DNA from: Bin55 sp965205965 | GTDB taxonomy: Bacteria; Pseudomonadota; Gammaproteobacteria; Pseudomonadales; Azotimanducaceae | Assembly: GCA_965205965.1 (NCBI GenBank) | Contig: CBDBHT010000008.1 | Span: forward strand, 1,364,001-1,428,000 | Direction: 5' to 3' | DNA length: 64,000 nucleotides | Shown: in pieces, positions 1 through 8,477 of the stretch | How positions within the stretch are numbered: position 1 is the first letter of the stretch | Layout of the letters: every line of letters starts with the position of its first letter | Position numbers and translations under genes: made by a program | Notes under the pieces: model-generated | Databases searched by the model: none | Told to the model about the DNA's origin: nothing | The model's input: the letters and a program-made list of their open reading frames with translations, nothing else

Positions 1-99
1 TCCGTTGCCGTGCGTTGAATGCTGGGAGGATGCCGGTCGGACGGGCCACGAGGCCGCGAGATTATGGAGGTGCTAGACGCTGATATTTCGACACGGGTA

Positions 100-305
100 C
101 GGGTGCGCGGGTGCGTCGGCTATGCGTTGAGGAGGGTCTGGAAGCGGCCCTGAACCCGCAAGAGCAGCTGAACCGGTGCGCGAAGCCATACGGTGGTCGC
201 GGGATCGAGGCTTGGCAGGAGCGAAGAAACCGTGCAGGCGTGCGGGTGGACTGACGGTGCGCGACCACCGCGCAGATCAAACTGCGATCGCCTTACCCAT
301 CGATA
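100..305 (+). pseudogene. IS630-family transposase scar (HTH piece fused to C-terminal tail)
   Basis: In one frame the DNA reads EEGLEAALNPQEQ, like the helix-turn-helix end of IS630 transposases. It then runs directly into GIEAWQERRNRAGVRVD followed by a stop and KLRSPYPS-like residues, which resemble the family's extreme C-terminus. The catalytic middle is therefore missing. No start codon or terminal repeat is visible. It is a dead fragment. Confidence 0.6.
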
Positions 306-925
306 CCACCATGACGTCCGATGAGATAAGCTGGCATTTGCGACATGTCCCCACAAAGCATTTCTACAAAAGTGTCACTGATTGACACTTGATCTTGTCA
401 GATATTTGTCTATAATTCTCAGTCTGTATAAATTAGTAGCCATGAGGGTATAAATTGTAGGGTAACGTAAGACAAAGTACGGGAAGTCGCTTGCAAGCAG
501 TTCTTGTCCGCGATCTCCAGCGAGAGTACCGGAAAGACATAGTCGTCCGCCGCATGCGATAGCTTGGTCTCACCCATTCGCAACGTGAAGTTGCGCACAT
601 GGCACGGTTGCCAATGGACATGGCAAAGAAGGTACGTTGCGGTTTGTATGAAATAGTCTGGTATGTATGGAGTCCCCTCGCTTATCCGTATCCCGCAGAG
701 GTACGCACCTCAAACCAGAAGGGAGCATGGACGAGCATTGGGCAACCGGGTACTTCATTCGAAGGATCCTTGGCCACACCTTCATGTCTTTTTCCCATTC
801 ATAACTTTTGATTTAAATAGGAGGGACCCTATTTCGCCGCCGGCGTTGGATCATGCTGCACAGCAGCATCTCCATCGCATGGCCATTGTGACTATCGACA
901 TATCGTAAATCAACCCAATTAGATC
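306..925. other. Spacer without a recognisable gene
   Basis: About 600 bases between the IS630 scar and the first pilin gene. Short open frames exist on both strands but none resembles a known family or has a convincing ribosome binding site. The only clear signal is a promoter-like pair near 389-416. Confidence 0.5.
389..416 (+). promoter_or_regulatory. Sigma-70-like promoter candidate
   Basis: TTGATC at 389-394 and a perfect TATAAT at 411-416 are separated by 16 bases. It points toward the pilin gene, whose start codon lies over 500 bases downstream, so it would imply a long leader or a separate small transcript. Prediction by eye only. Confidence 0.35.
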
Positions 926-940
926 AGGAGGAAACCTGTG

Positions 941-1543
941 ATGATAAGACAGTTTAAAACGACCCCGGATCAATGTTCCATCCGGCGCAGACGGAACGGC
1001 TACTCGATGGCCAAGATCCTGTTAATGTTCAGTATTGCTGCAAGCGTATTGATCTTCGTGTGGACCATGTACGCTGCACTTAGTGACGTATCCGACGACA
1101 TACAGACCGCCATAGCCGAGATTCAGATGATCAAGCATGCCGGCCACACATTTTCATCGGGGCAAGATCACGCATACACGGATATTGGCACGAACCTCAA
1201 CAAACTGAAGCCGTATTTGCAGCCAAACGGACTGTCGAACGGCCGGAACGTGTTTGGGGCACCGGTGACCCTTGCAACGGCGAATGCTGATAGGGACCTC
1301 GATGTGACCTACCCCGGTGTTCACAATGTCGACATATGCCAAGTAATCCTTGGGCATTTCGGGGAAGTTAGCAAGAGCAGTGTCACGTATATGGGTGGAG
1401 ATGGGGAAGCCGTAAGTCCGGAAGATAAGCTGCATATCGATTTCGGCAAGACCATGGAGGGATACATAGGCGGCACCGGTGTCACCGGTTGCAAAAAAGC
1501 GGCGCATGGCGATTACTACGAGCTGCACATCCGCATCGACTAG
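941..1543 (+). CDS. Type IVb-like prepilin paralogue with Lys at mature position 5
   Basis: A 200-residue small pilin-like protein. A 20-residue basic leader ending in RRRRNG is followed by YSMAKILLMFSIAASVLIF, the layout of a prepilin peptidase site (cut after Gly) and a hydrophobic N-terminal helix. The residue at mature position 5 is Lys, whereas type IV pilins normally have Glu there for methylation and assembly. A Cys in DICQVIL and one near the C-terminus (VTGCKK) could form the usual disulfide-bonded loop. ATG 941 lies 9 bases after AGGAGG (926-931); GTG 938 is an alternative. The protein is paralogous to the one at 12730-13545: both contain AEIQM, a YPGV..(V/I)D(I/M)C block and end in (I/V)RID. 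It would be exported and inserted in the inner membrane. Whether it builds a fibre, acts as a minor pilin or is decaying is unknown. Confidence 0.7.
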   Translation: MIRQFKTTPDQCSIRRRRNGYSMAKILLMFSIAASVLIFVWTMYAALSDVSDDIQTAIAEIQMIKHAGHTFSSGQDHAYTDIGTNLNKLKPYLQPNGLSNGRNVFGAPVTLATANADRDLDVTYPGVHNVDICQVILGHFGEVSKSSVTYMGGDGEAVSPEDKLHIDFGKTMEGYIGGTGVTGCKKAAHGDYYELHIRID

Positions 1544-1547
1544 TAGA

Positions 1548-1782
1548 ATACCTATTCTAACAATACGTGTTTATAAATAGTGGACTGGAAGGGGTTCTGG
1601 GATCAGGAGGGTCCGATGCCGAAGCAATACATGGTGGAGTTGGCTCAGGATGAGCGGGATGAGTTGGAAGCGGTGCTGAAGTCGAGCACGCGTCGGGCGC
1701 GGTGTCGGCGACGAAACTGCAGCGTGCACGGATTCTGCTGGCCGTGGATCAAGGGGTTGCGGGTCCGGCTCTGACGGACAGG
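1548..1782 (+). pseudogene. IS630-family element, 5' fragment
   Basis: The end CTAACAATACGTG near 1553 and a transposase start at 1616 (ATG after AGGAGG) match the 5' end of the IS630 copy at 6268-7490. The coding frame begins MPKQYMVELAQDERDELEAV, shifts frame near 1700 and is cut at 1782 by an IS256 element. Only the first 50-60 codons remain. Confidence 0.75.
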
Positions 1783-3142
1783 AGTTGTGTCAAGAATTTT
1801 CTGCAATTTCCAGTGGGAGCGGAGATCCGGCCATATAGATAACGCTGCCCCGTCAACCACCGCTCATGGGTCTCCGCCGCAAGTGCCAAGATCAGACGCA
1901 GACAGGACTCCGCGTTAGGGAAGATCCTGACGACACGCGTTCGCCGGCGGAGCTCCTCGTTGTACCGCTCCAGCATGTTCGTGGACTTCATCCGCAGGCG
2001 ATGTTCCCTGGGCAGCCGATACACCGTCAGCGTCTCCTCGACATGATCCTCGACCCATTCCACTAGCCTGCCCAACCCTTTCTCATCGCCCCAACGGGCT
2101 ACCCAGGCACCCAGTGCCTCACGAGCCTCCCCGACATGCTCACAGCCCCACAACCGTTTCAAACCCTCCAGACACGCGGGATCAGCACTCCGGGACAGTT
2201 TGTCTCTGGCATTGCGTGGAAAATGGACGCAGCACCGTTGCCACAACGCGGTCGGCAACACTTTCGAGATCGCATGCTTCAATCCCTCATGACGGTCCGA
2301 GACCACATACTCGACTCCCCGCAGGCCACGTCCCTTCAGATGCGACAGGAATTCCGTCCACGACCCCTCGCTTTCCCGGTTCGTCACTTCCGCCGCCAAC
2401 ACCTGACGCCGACCCTCGCCGTCAATCCCGATGGCAATCTGCACTGCCCGGGAACGCACCGAGCCCTCCTCACGCACCTTCTCATACCGGGCATCCAGCA
2501 ATACATACGGATACGCCTCCTCCAGCCGACGTTCCGCAAACGCCTTCAGGGACGCGTCCAGCTTCGACACCATGGCCGAGATCGTCGCCGGCGAAAACTC
2601 GTGACCGCACAGACCCTCCGCCAGTCGGCTCACCCGACGCGTCGAGACCCCATGCACATACATCTCCGACAGCACCGCCACCAGGGCCTTCTCCGAACGC
2701 TGATAGCGCTCGAACACCCGCGTGCTGAACTGGCCGCTGCGTTCCTGCGGAACTCTCAGTTCGATCTCGCCCACCTTCATCGTCAGATCGCGCCGGTAGT
2801 AGCCGAAACGGTAGCTCTGACGCGTCTGCGTCCGCTCGCTCTTGCACGCTCCCAGAAACTCCGTCATCTCACTCTCCAGAACCTCGTTGAGCGTCTCCTG
2901 CACCAGCCGCCTCACAAACACTCCTCATCGTCCGCCAGATGATCGCATGCCGACTGCTTCGTGGCATTGTGCGTATAATCTTCCCGAATCATTTTTTGCT
3001 CCTTTCTCATAAATTGTGTCATGAATGATTCGTGCCTGGACGCGATTCCGCGTCCAGGCAGCTCCACATTCCCGATAAAACATCAGATTCTAACCATTCG
3101 TCTATCGTTACAGCCCGTTTTTCGTTTTTGCAGATAAATTTA
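1783..3142 (-). mobile_element. IS256-family element, copy 1 (truncated ends)
   Basis: The element starts at AGTTGTGTCAAGAATTTTCTG, the transposase-distal terminal repeat shared by the other copies. The promoter-proximal end stops at CAGATAAATTTA without the final ACACAACC. Compared with copies 2-5 it lacks about 100 bases near the left end, including the 36-base palindrome. It is inserted in an IS630 fragment. The hairpin of GCCTGGACGCG and its complement lies near 3036-3062, upstream of the gene. Confidence 0.85.
1792..2992 (-). pseudogene. IS256-family (mutator-type) transposase, copy 1
   Basis: DDE transposase of the IS256 family, shown by YVLLDARYEKVREEG, a CCVHFPRNARDKL helix and the C-terminal STNMLERYNEELRRRTRVVR. 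The native start should be ATG 2992 (MIREDY-like), preceded by an AAGGAG-type site. A 2-base insertion near 2920 shifts frame, so the long open frame now begins only at an internal Met at 2921. The C-terminus has lost its last residues to the deletion at the element end and reads into flanking DNA. Most of the catalytic domain is intact, but a full-length product is unlikely. Confidence 0.85.
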
Positions 3143-3597
3143 GGCTCTTATGTATCCACTTGTGTATAGTTTGCCAAATGAGGTGAAAGGAAGTCTGCCT
3201 CAATCGATTCTTCAAGTTTGAATTCTGATCTCATCAACCAGCGCATGTAGTGGTCCAGGTAGCGTGTAGAGACACCGCGGTGATGATGGTTCAGCCATCG
3301 CTTCATGGTCATATGACGCGGGTTAGTTAACCGTGTTGAGATGCCAACTCCCGCTGCGAAGTTCACGTCGGCTGACGCGCACCACTTCCTGGTGCATGTT
3401 CAGGCTCCGGCTTGCCATGACGTAGCTGGGATGTCCATCGGTGACACACACGCAATCTTCGGCCAGCCCCTTCCGACATTGCCGGAGCGATGTCCGTCCC
3501 CGCCGTCGACGGGAGGGCTTCCATATCAGTCGGCCCGCCGCGAGATGCTGCCGTCAAGACGGGCCGCTGGTCCGACACCAGACCCTCGGCGTCCGCG
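3143..3597 (-). pseudogene. IS1595-family (ISXO2-like) transposase C-terminal remnant
   Basis: On the minus strand, VTDGHPSYVMASRSL, RRELRSGSWHLNTVN and MKRWLNHHHRGVSTRYLDHY follow one another across two frames. This is the order seen in the C-terminal half of IS1595-type transposases (a DGHxSY strand, a W-H-x-N-x-VN block, then the final GVxTxYLxxY helix). A TAA and frameshifts interrupt it. The N-terminal half is absent. Confidence 0.55.
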
Positions 3598-3737
3598 ATT
3601 TCTTCTCCGCGCGCGCGGGGAACGCGGAGATCCCTAGGCGGGAAGCCACTATTTCTTCCCCGCGCGCGCGGGGAACGCGTAGGCCATGGCCCCGGACACG
3701 GTATCCTTATTTCTTCCCCGCGCGCGCGCGGAACGCG
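3598..3737. CRISPR. Possible remnant type I-E-like CRISPR mini-array (three repeats)
   Basis: Three 29-base direct repeats occupy 3598-3626, 3651-3679 and 3709-3737. Each begins ATTTCTTC and ends GGAACGCG around the palindromic core CCCCGCGCGCGCGGGG. Repeats 1 and 3 each differ from repeat 2 by one base. The intervening unique segments are 24 bases (3627-3650) and 29 bases (3680-3708). Length, dyad core and flanks resemble GC-rich type I-E repeats, but spacers of that type are normally about 32 bases. No cas gene is in the window. The array is squeezed between an IS1595 scar and an IS4 fragment, so it is probably a leftover. A simple decayed tandem repeat is the alternative. Confidence 0.5.
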
Positions 3738-4571
3738 GGATGTGGTGGTCTATGACCGGGGCTACTATTCCTATGAGATGCTGCACGCGCATGCGATCCG
3801 GGGACTGCACGCGGTGTTCCGGATGAAACGGAAAACCGGTATCGATGTCGACCGCTTCATCCACGGCGGCCGCCGGGATACGGTCATCGAGGTCGTTCCC
3901 CCGCCAACGCACGCTGACCCGACTACGCCGAAGGAACCCCGGAGCCGCATTCGACCCGCACCGCTTGCGGCTGGTGCAATATGCCGTGGGCGATACCGTC
4001 TTCATCCTGGGCACGACCCTGCTGGACCGGGACCAGTATCCCATCGAGCAACTGTCGGATCTGTATCACGCGAGATGGGGCATCGAGGAACTGTACAAGG
4101 TATCCAAACGGCTGATGGAGGTTGAGGACTTTCATGGGCAAAGCGAGCGGGGAGTGAAACAGGAACTGTATGCATGCTTCACCCTGATTGCCATGACCCG
4201 GCTATTCGCCAACCATGGCGAGGATCATTTGAACAGGGGGCTGCCGAACGACGGTAAGCCGCTGATGCAGACGAATTTCAAGCACGGACTTGCAGCGGTG
4301 GCGGCCAACATCGAGAGCCTGCTACTTCAGCATGCATCCGCCCTCCGGGAAACCGTGGCTCGTATGGTCAGCGAGATCGTCCGGTGTCGGCAACGGCTCC
4401 GTCCGGGCGGGTCCTATGAGCGGCGATCCCGAAAACCGGTCGGAAAGTGGCAGCGAAGCAGGGGATCACCGGCACCGGCAATCCGCTAACGGAATAAAAA
4501 ATCAGCGGATAACCAAGGCCCAAGACCGAATCCTTAACCGAATGGCAAAATTCACTAAACGAATGCCATTG
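3738..4571 (+). pseudogene. IS4-family transposase, C-terminal two thirds
   Basis: The piece starts inside the gene at VVYDRGYYSYEMLHAHAIRGLHAVF and continues, after frameshifts near 3900-3960, to YHARWGIEELYKVSK. That block fits the IS4 signature Y-x2-R-x3-E-x6-K. It ends at the IS4 terminal repeat CGAATGCCATTG (4560-4571), which abuts the IS256 gene fragment, so this IS4 copy had inserted into IS256 copy 2. It still carries the DRGYYSYE region that is deleted in the IS4 copies at 14229 and 52234. Confidence 0.8.
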
Positions 4572-5623
4572 GTTCAGCACGCGGGTGTTCGAGCGCTATC
4601 AGCGTTCGGAGAAGGCACTGGTGGCGGTGCTGTCGGAGATGTATGTGCAGGGGGTCTCGACGCGTCGGGTGAGCCGACTGGCGGAGGGTCTGTGCGGTCA
4701 CGAGTTTTCGCCGGCGACGATCTCGGCCATGGTGTCGAAGCTGGACGCGTCGCTGAAGGCGTTTGCGGAACGTCGGCTGGAGGAGGCGTATCCGTATGTG
4801 TTGCTGGATGCCCGGTATGAGAAGGTGCGTGAGGAGGGCTCGGTGCGTTCCCGGGCAGTGCAGATTGCCATAGGGATTGACGGCGAGGGTCGGCGTCAGG
4901 TGCCGGCGGCGGAAGTGGCGAACCGGGAAAGCGAGGGGTCGTGGACGGAATTCCTGTCGCATCTGAAGGGACGTGGCCTGCGGGGAGTCGAGTATGTGGT
5001 CTCGGACCGTCATGAGGGATTGAAGCATGCGATCTCGAAAGTGTTGCCGACCGCGTTGTGGCAACGGTGCTGCGTCCATTTTCTGCGCAATGCCAGGGAC
5101 AAACTGTCCCGGAGTACTGATCCCGCGTGTCTGGAGGGTTTGAAACGGTTGTGAGGCTGTGAGCATGTCGGGGAGGCTCGTGAGGCACTGGATGCCTGGG
5201 TAGCCCGTTGGGGCGATGAGAAAGGGTTGGGCAGGCTAGTGGAATGGGTCGAGGATCATGTCGAGGAGACACTGACGGTGTATCGGCTGCCTAGGGAACA
5301 TCGCCTGCGGATGAAGTCCACGAACATGCTGGAGCGGTACAACGAGGAGCTCCGCCGGTGAACGCGTGTCGTCAGGATCTTCCCTAACGCGGAGTCCTGT
5401 CTGCGTCTGATCTTGGCACTTGCGGCGGAGACCCATGAGCGGTGGCTGACGGGGCAGCGTTATCTATATGGTCGGATCGGCGTGGTTCGCGCACCCGAAC
5501 CGGAATCCGAGACATGGCAGGAGGCGGCATGCAACACCCGAAAATTTCGCGCCGAGTGGAGACCCGCCCATATGGGCGGGTCTCCACTCCCACTGGAAAT
5601 TGCAGAAAATTCTTGACACAACT
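4572..5623 (+). pseudogene. IS256-family transposase, copy 2 (5'-truncated, nonsense-mutated)
   Basis: The fragment begins mid-gene at the codons for QHAGVFERYQRSEK and runs to the element end GACACAACT at 5623. A TGA replaces Trp at 5152-5154 (KRL*GCEHV) and a second TGA replaces an Arg near 5359 (ELRR). A 32-base perfect palindrome (5556-5587) follows the gene. Its start was removed when an IS4 element inserted and the left side was lost. Confidence 0.85.
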
Positions 5624-6267
5624 GTCAAGAAACCCGAACGCCAATGGACCTGGATCACGGATCTGCCGGTGAGCCGAGGCACCGGCGACCGCACGGATGG
5701 CGCGAAGTCGCTGGAAGATCGAAAACAAGACCTTCAACACGCTGAAAAACCAGGGATACGATCTGGAACACAACTACGATCACGGTCACCAGTACCTTGC
5801 GAATACGCTGGCGACCCTGATGATGCTGGCGTTTCTGATGGACCAAATCCAGCAGTTGTGCTGCCCGCGCTTCCAAGCCGCCCAACGTCGGCAGAGCAGT
5901 TATGCATCCCTGCGAGAAAAGATGCGCGGTGCGATCTGGCTCCTGATCCTCCACAGCTGGGAACAGTTGTACGAAGCCCTCGCTGGTGCAGAACACGACC
6001 GCGGTTCCGGACGACCCGATCCTAGTTTCCATCCGCCATAGTGCAACGCGTCCTGCACCTCCTGATCGTGGGCATCCCTCCAAGATCCGTCGACATGCGA
6101 ACCGGGCATGCCTTGGTCCGCACAAACCCCCGCGGCCCAACGCAGCCAAAACGTAGCTGGGGCACGCTGAACAAGGGCCCGAAACGATCCCAACGGATGG
6201 AAAACATCTAGGGGCAGCCACTCAAAACTTGCAGGCACTGCTTTTCCACAGAAAGCAGGAATTGCTG
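5624..6267 (+). pseudogene. Element N2 transposase, 3' fragment with right end
   Basis: The fragment corresponds to the last third of the N2 transposase at 58955-60210. It contains MARSRWKIENKTFNTLKNQGY and the C-terminal helices. After the stop at 6039-6041 the DNA matches the N2 tail and ends with CAGGAATTGCTG (6256-6267). This is the inverted copy of the N2 left end CAGCAATTCCCGC at 58819, so it defines the right terminus that the other copy has lost. Confidence 0.75.
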
Positions 6268-6282
6268 GTAGTTTAACTAGTT

Positions 6283-7002
6283 TTAATTTTCGAGTATAGA
6301 TGCTTCAGCTTGGTGCGCGCGTCGTCGACGCTGAGCTGCCAGTCGACCCCGGTCTGTTCGCGATTGCGCTCCTCGGCCCAAGCCGTCGTTTCCGACGTGA
6401 CCTAAGCCCTGCTCTCGATCCGGCGATCCAGGCACTGGCTGGCGGTGCAACGCACTGAACTCCAGTTCCGCAACGTTCAGCCAGCTCCCGTGTTTCGGCG
6501 TGTGCACCAAGTGGATGCGGTCGTTCAACCGACTGGCTTCGGCCGCCGGGAACGCGGCGTAGCACGAGTCACCGCTGTGGGTGTTCAAGTTGTCGCACAC
6601 CAGCGTGATGGTTTTCCGCATCCCGGGAACGCGGCAGATTCGCCAGCGCGCGCACTTGCTTCGCCCCATCCAACGTCGTGCGCCGTTGGGTGACAGCCAC
6701 CGTCCGCCAGCCGGACAGCGGCTCGCCGAACATCCACACCGTCGTGCATGCTCCCCGGGGCGGAGGTAGTGGGCGTCGTACTTCTCCGGCGACCCGGGGC
6801 GTACTGGCAACTTCTCGCGGACTTCCGCCACGAGCTGCTTGCTCATCTCGTCCATGCACACCACCGGATGCCGCGGGTCGTACGGCCGCCGGTATACCTT
6901 GAGCACCCGTTCCATGCCGGCCACGAAATGGTGGCTTTGTTTCTTCGGGGTACACCACATTTCCCGCCGCCATGGTTTCAATTCGTTTTTTTTAACGCCT
7001 GC
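6283..7002 (-). pseudogene. IS630-family transposase orfB (DDE part, damaged)
   Basis: In the -1 frame after the A8 run it reads KKNELKPWRREMWCTPKK, then VCMDEMSKQLVAEVREKLP, ITLVCDNLNTHSGDS and LVHTPKHGSWLNVAELEFS. These contain the three IS630 catalytic acidic residues (D in CMDE, D in CDNLNTH, E in NVAELE). Between YDAHYLRP and GMRKTIT the family sequence (WMFGEPLSGWRTV) lies in another frame, so two compensating indels scramble about 40 residues. Another shift damages the C-terminus. Probably inactive. Confidence 0.75.
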
Positions 7003-7436
7003 CGCACGGTCTCCTCGCAAATCGATTCGACCACTTCAAGCCGCACCAGCTCTTCCGCCAGCAGCTTCACGGTCCACCGAACGCGGCCTTCCGGTGGAAC
7101 CGAACAGGCCACCTGAACCAAACGCGCTTCCTTCTCCCCGTCCAACTTCTTCGGCACCGGAGGAAACGGCCGAGGTCTGCGCTCCAGAGCCACCATCGGC
7201 CCCTGCTCCACCGCCCGCCGACGCACGTGCTGGCAGGTCCGCTCCGTTACCCCCAGCGCATCCACCACCTGCATGTCCGTCAGTGCCGGGCCAGCACCCC
7301 CCTGATCCACGGCCAGCAGAATCCGTGCACGCTGCAGCTTCGTCGCCGACACCGCACGACGCGTGCTCGACTTCAGCACCGCTTCCAACTCATCCCGCTC
7401 ATCCTGAGCTAACTCCACCATGTATTTCTTCGGCAT
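6978..7436 (-). CDS. IS630-family transposase orfA (N-terminal HTH part)
   Basis: Starts at ATG 7436 behind an AGGAGG-like site (MPKKYMVELAQDERDELEAV). It contains the IS630 DNA-binding region: VVDALGVTERTCQHVRRRAVEQG, the LERRPRP linker, then VRWTVKLLAEELV and SICEETVRQALKK. It ends four codons after a run of eight A (6986-6993, minus strand). IS630 members usually continue KKNELKPW at this point, and that sequence is in the -1 frame here. The A-run is therefore either a programmed -1 slip site joining orfA to orfB or a homopolymer mutation. Confidence 0.7.
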   Translation of the reverse strand: MPKKYMVELAQDERDELEAVLKSSTRRAVSATKLQRARILLAVDQGGAGPALTDMQVVDALGVTERTCQHVRRRAVEQGPMVALERRPRPFPPVPKKLDGEKEARLVQVACSVPPEGRVRWTVKLLAEELVRLEVVESICEETVRQALKKTN

Positions 7437-7499
7437 CGAATCCTCCTGATCCCAGAACCCCTTCCAGTCCACTATTATAAACACGTATTGTTAGCCCTT

Positions 7500-8060
7500 A
7501 TTTCTCATAATGGATGGCTTGGGTGCGATGTATGTGCGTGTAAGTTGTGGATACCACGAAGTTGGTTGGGCTTTGCCGGGGGGAAGGGGATGGTAGCGGG
7601 GTGCGTTCGGACGGATGGGTGCGTTGGATGGCGAAAGGGGTGCGTTCGGGTCGGACGGAAGCGGGGCGCGTGCGGTGCTGAGTGCGATGCTGGCGGAAGC
7701 GGTGCGGACGTGTAGCATGCGCTTGGGCCCGTTTTGCGGACCGCCACGACCGGCGTGCAAAGCGGCGCATCCCGTGCAAGATGCTGTTGTCGACTGGATG
7801 ATGAGCCATGTGGGTGAGCATGCGGCGAACGCCCCTATCGCACGCCCTTGGGTCCTGGTCTTGACGAGACCCGAACGCTCCCCGACTGTCGGGAGGTTTC
7901 GCCCCCGGTGGCTGCGATGGCATGCGGATGAACGGAAAGGGATCCCGGTCTTTGAGGATGTCGTGTCACCGGTTGATATACGGGAACATATTCGATGTTT
8001 TGGGGGTTCTTCAAAAAAACACTTGCGTTTTGGCATGGGTTATGGCAATCTACGCTTGGT
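7500..8060 (+). other. Left arm of the IS1380-like unit, no convincing gene
   Basis: GC-rich DNA also present at 16790-17230 and 57121-57660. It includes a stretch (GGATGGCGAAAGGGGTGCG, near 7627) that resembles the transposase 5' end at 8515, suggesting an old partial duplication. A 150-codon open frame at 7615-8067 is not conserved in frame between copies and has no known relatives that I recognise. Confidence 0.5.
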
Positions 8061-8081
8061 TAGATAGTCTCTGGTGCCAAC

Positions 8082-8477
8082 GTGATGGATTTCCGAATCG
8101 AGAACTTGAAGTCGACCACCTTGGGTGGCACGCGGCTGACCCGCCGTTGGATGGTGGACCTTCAGAAGACGGTGGCACGGTTTTCGGCACTGAGCCGCCA
8201 TGAGTTGGCGTCCACCCTGTGTAGTCATCTGGGCTGGTTCACGCCGAAGGGTTGGGATCGATGGGGGTCCTGCAGGTCGCCGGCAGCCGTCTTGGCCCCG
8301 GAGGATGCTGTGGTCCGGCTCTGGCAGCGGCGGCGGCGCGTGCTGAACACGCTGGTGCTCGTACTGTGCATGTTCCGGTGGGTGTTCTGGAAGGGGCGTC
8401 CGGGATATGCGGCCACGCTGGCCGAAGGGTGGGCGCAACGCGGCCGATGGGGCCGGATAGAGGAGGGCACGGGATGA
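8082..8477 (+). CDS. Accessory ORF overlapping the IS1380-like transposase start
   Basis: A 131-residue frame starting MDFRIENLKSTTLGGTRL and containing LSRHELASTLCSHLGWFTPKG. A very similar block (LSRDELASAICSHLGWRTPKG) opens the IS4-like transposase at 14316-15299, and both resemble the N-terminal helical domain I associate with DUF4338/DruA-type proteins (recalled, not searched). The second half is basic and then hydrophobic (LNTLVLVLCMFRWVFW). Its stop overlaps the transposase ATG as ATGA (8474-8477), suggesting translational coupling. In the second 2.7-kb unit the C-terminal half keeps the frame, with one in-frame codon lost, while the middle is frameshifted. Function unknown. It may be a captured fragment of an IS4-type gene. 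Confidence 0.45.
   Translation: MMDFRIENLKSTTLGGTRLTRRWMVDLQKTVARFSALSRHELASTLCSHLGWFTPKGWDRWGSCRSPAAVLAPEDAVVRLWQRRRRVLNTLVLVLCMFRWVFWKGRPGYAATLAEGWAQRGRWGRIEEGTG

Larger units (their letters stand above)
6268..7490 (-). mobile_element. IS630-family element
   Basis: A nearly complete element. The right end CTAACAATACGTG (minus strand, 7478-7490) is shared with the fragment at 1548. Two overlapping frames encode the N- and C-terminal parts of an IS630 transposase. The left end adjoins the N2 right terminus and shows no obvious matching inverted repeat. Confidence 0.75.

Noticed and set aside
2136..2942. Long Pro/Arg-rich frames on the plus strand (also mirrored at 4555-5272, 18257-19217 and 60501-61406)
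   Set aside because: They are antisense shadows of the IS256 transposase, recur wherever that gene occurs, and have no ribosome site or family resemblance.
8082..8477. A Druantia-type defence gene
   Set aside because: Only a short N-terminal block resembles DUF4338/DruA-associated sequence, it also occurs in the IS4-like transposase here, and no other Druantia gene is present. Treated as an IS accessory ORF.
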